7,391 nucleotides of DNA from Alphaproteobacteria bacterium (GTDB lineage: Bacteria; Pseudomonadota; Alphaproteobacteria; UBA8366). This document shows, piece by piece, positions 6,440 to 7,391 of the stretch; positions within the stretch are counted from its first letter, which is position 1; each line of letters starts with the position of its first letter. A program made the position numbers and the translations under genes. The notes under the pieces were generated by a model. It searched no databases, had not been told where the DNA came from, and was given only the letters and a program-made list of their open reading frames with translations. The stretch spans positions 1-7,391 of the forward strand of contig JABJCS010000769.1 of NCBI GenBank assembly GCA_018665505.1. Direction: 5' to 3'.

Positions 6440-6554
6440 CGACAAATATATTATTTACTTAAGAATTACTTAAGTGGTACTGACATGTGCATTAAACATC
6501 AGTGTTCATTTATAATACAACTTGTGTTTCGACATGAAAACAAATTAACTCCGG
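6440..6554. other. AT-rich spacer between convergent genes
   Basis: By hand count, 34 of 115 bases are G or C (about 30%), far below the flanking genes. It lies between the stop of the decarboxylase and the stop of nfeD, so it must hold the ends of both transcripts. It contains the TTACTTAAG repeat/hairpin described separately and a perfect TATAAT at 6511-6516 without a well-placed -35 (a CTGACA at 6480-6485 is 25 bases away). No gene and no GC-rich hairpin followed by a T-run is visible. Confidence 0.6.
6455..6475. repeat. Tandem TTACTTAAG repeat that also forms an inverted repeat
   Basis: TTACTTAAG occurs at 6455-6463 and 6466-6474. Because CTTAAG is self-complementary, ACTTAAG (6457-6463) can also pair with CTTAAGT (6469-6475) around an AATTA loop, giving a 7-bp stem. 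It begins 16 bases after the decarboxylase stop. It could contribute to transcript 3'-end formation or be a protein site, but it is AT-rich and lacks a following T-run, so it is not a standard intrinsic terminator. Confidence 0.55.
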
Positions 6555-7025
6555 CTACTCTTCCGGCTTCTCCACGACCAGCGTTGCGCCCTCCACACCC
6601 GTTACCCGAACGCGCGCACCTTCGGGTATATAGACTTCGTCGCTGGTTGAGACGCGCCAAAGGCTATCGCCTACTTTCGCTTTTCCAACGCCATCAACAA
6701 TCGGGTCCGCCAGAACGAGGACGCGTCCGATATATTGGGCACCTCTGACATTCAGTGTTGGGTCGGCAGTCTCAACCGGATGCCCCTTGAGCCAATACCG
6801 CCATGCGACCACAGCCACGACCGAGAAGACTCCGAATACGAAAATCTGATTCTGCCAACCAAAATCCGGAACAATGAGAAGTATTCCACCGACGATTCCC
6901 GCGGATACACCCATCCACAAAAAGAAGGTTCCCGGCAGGACAATCTCAAGCCCGAGGAGCAATACACCCAGAATCAACCAATGCCAGAATTGCAGTTCTT
7001 GTACGAATTGGGACATGTCAGCCAT
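6555..7025 (-). CDS. NfeD family membrane protein (short form)
   Basis: Short NfeD (YbbK-like) protein, 156 residues. The N-terminal part is hydrophobic, with two to three membrane segments (about 14-32, 34-52, 60-79) including LEIVLPGTFFLW. The C-terminal part (about 94-153) is a small OB-fold-type domain carrying LNVRGAQYIGRVLVL, a GKAKVGDSLWRV stretch and a final VTGVEGATLVVE strand. Known partners are SPFH/stomatin proteins, with which these proteins are thought to form membrane microdomains or stabilise large SPFH assemblies. This form lacks the N-terminal ClpP-like protease domain of long NfeD proteins. It begins 5 bp after the SPFH stop on the same strand, so the two are almost certainly co-transcribed. 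The ribosome binding site is weak (GGGAG about 14 bases upstream), which suggests coupling; an in-frame ATG at 7016 is a less likely start. Confidence 0.9.
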   Translation of the reverse strand: MADMSQFVQELQFWHWLILGVLLLGLEIVLPGTFFLWMGVSAGIVGGILLIVPDFGWQNQIFVFGVFSVVAVVAWRYWLKGHPVETADPTLNVRGAQYIGRVLVLADPIVDGVGKAKVGDSLWRVSTSDEVYIPEGARVRVTGVEGATLVVEKPEE

Positions 7026-7030
7026 GGCGA

Positions 7031-7391
7031 TTACGATGTCTCCCAGGGGCCGCGATTTCCACCCGTTGGTCCGGAATCGCCTTGCCTGCCGCTGGAATCG
7101 CCGAACGATTGCTTTGCGATTTCGGCGATGCCCCCAATTGCGCCAATCACGCCGGTTGCCTCAACTGGCATGAAGAACAATTTCTCATTCGGCGAATTCG
7201 CGAACTGGCCCAAAGCCTCGATATACTTTTGCGCGACGAAATAATTAATCGCCTGTATGTCCCCGCGTGCGATCGCTTCCGATACCATCGCGGTGGCCTT
7301 CCCTTCGGCTTCCGCTTCGCGCTCTCGCGCTTCCGCATCCCGGAATGCCGCTTCCTTCCGGCCCTCGGACTCCAAGATGGCCGCTTGCTTC
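7031..7391 (-). CDS. SPFH/band-7 domain protein, C-terminal part (5' truncated; paraslipin/QmcA-like)
   Basis: The visible frame runs in from the right edge and ends at 7031, giving 119 residues. It starts inside the charged Ala/Glu-rich helical region typical after an SPFH domain (KQAAILESEG, then EAAFRDAEAREREAEAEG). The conserved QAINYFVAQKYIEALG follows, then a hydrophobic segment FFMPVEATGVIGAIGGIAEIA and a Gly/Ser-rich tail ending GPWETS. This is the C-terminal pattern of paraslipin/QmcA-type stomatins, which form membrane-anchored oligomeric rings or cages. The SPFH domain and N-terminal membrane anchor lie outside the window. There is no real start in the window: the codon at 7373-7375 is TTG, internal to the helix. 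The nfeD gene directly downstream confirms the family pair. Confidence 0.92.
   Translation of the reverse strand, partial: KQAAILESEGRKEAAFRDAEAREREAEAEGKATAMVSEAIARGDIQAINYFVAQKYIEALGQFANSPNEKLFFMPVEATGVIGAIGGIAEIAKQSFGDSSGRQGDSGPTGGNRGPWETS

Noticed and set aside
6551..6566. CCGG-loop-CCGG as a terminator for nfeD
   Set aside because: The stem is only 4 bp, does not extend, and lies within the last codons of nfeD; the T-rich stretch after it is interrupted.
6735..7244. 169-codon plus-strand open frame over nfeD and the SPFH gene
   Set aside because: It is antisense to two recognised genes and its translation has no recognisable family or membrane features.
1..7391. CRISPR array, tRNA genes, insertion sequence ends or a defence/phage system
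   Set aside because: I saw no regularly spaced repeats, cloverleaf-like segments, transposase-like proteins or flanking terminal repeats. Every sizeable segment is explained by household or metabolic genes.

Overview
The window is an ordinary-looking stretch of a bacterial chromosome. It has moderately high GC in its genes, dense packing, several GTG starts and clear Shine-Dalgarno sequences. Gene content (an Ald-type alanine dehydrogenase, a YdjA-like nitroreductase, an NfeD/SPFH pair, and a CoA ligase, SDR and PLP-enzyme operon) and protein style suggest a Proteobacterium, most likely an alphaproteobacterium of environmental origin. That placement is inference from family resemblance; no rRNA or other marker is present. 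There are no tRNA or rRNA genes, CRISPR arrays, insertion sequences or phage genes.

Layout, left to right. (1) Bases 1-95 hold the 3' end of a plus-strand gene whose last 30 residues resemble the C-terminus of TPR-containing glycosyltransferase-like proteins. (2) After a 95-bp gap with nested palindromes comes ald (plus, 191-1303), with all recognised catalytic residues. (3) Seven bases away and convergent with it is a minus-strand pair: a rhomboid intramembrane protease (1916-2623, GTG start) followed 35 bp downstream by a YdjA-type nitroreductase (1311-1880). (4) A roughly 150-bp divergent control region (2624-2775) separates this pair from a plus-strand three-gene operon: an acyl-CoA ligase (2776-4299), an SDR oxidoreductase (4299-5108) and a group II PLP decarboxylase (5105-6439). 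Both junctions overlap (TAATG, then GTGA), so the three are probably translationally coupled. (5) A 115-bp AT-rich spacer (about 30% GC) with a small repeat/hairpin follows. (6) The minus-strand nfeD gene (6555-7025) lies 5 bp after the truncated 3' end of an SPFH/band-7 (paraslipin/QmcA-like) gene that runs off the right edge.

How the genes may work together. Ald interconverts L-alanine with pyruvate and ammonium. The three-gene operon can be read as a small catabolic or biosynthetic cassette: one enzyme activates a carboxylic acid as its CoA thioester, one oxidises or reduces an alcohol/carbonyl, and one decarboxylates an amino acid or similar PLP substrate. The substrates cannot be read from the sequence, and this combination is the best candidate here for an undescribed pathway. 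The SPFH/NfeD pair is a widespread membrane-microdomain module. The rhomboid/nitroreductase pair has no obvious shared function.
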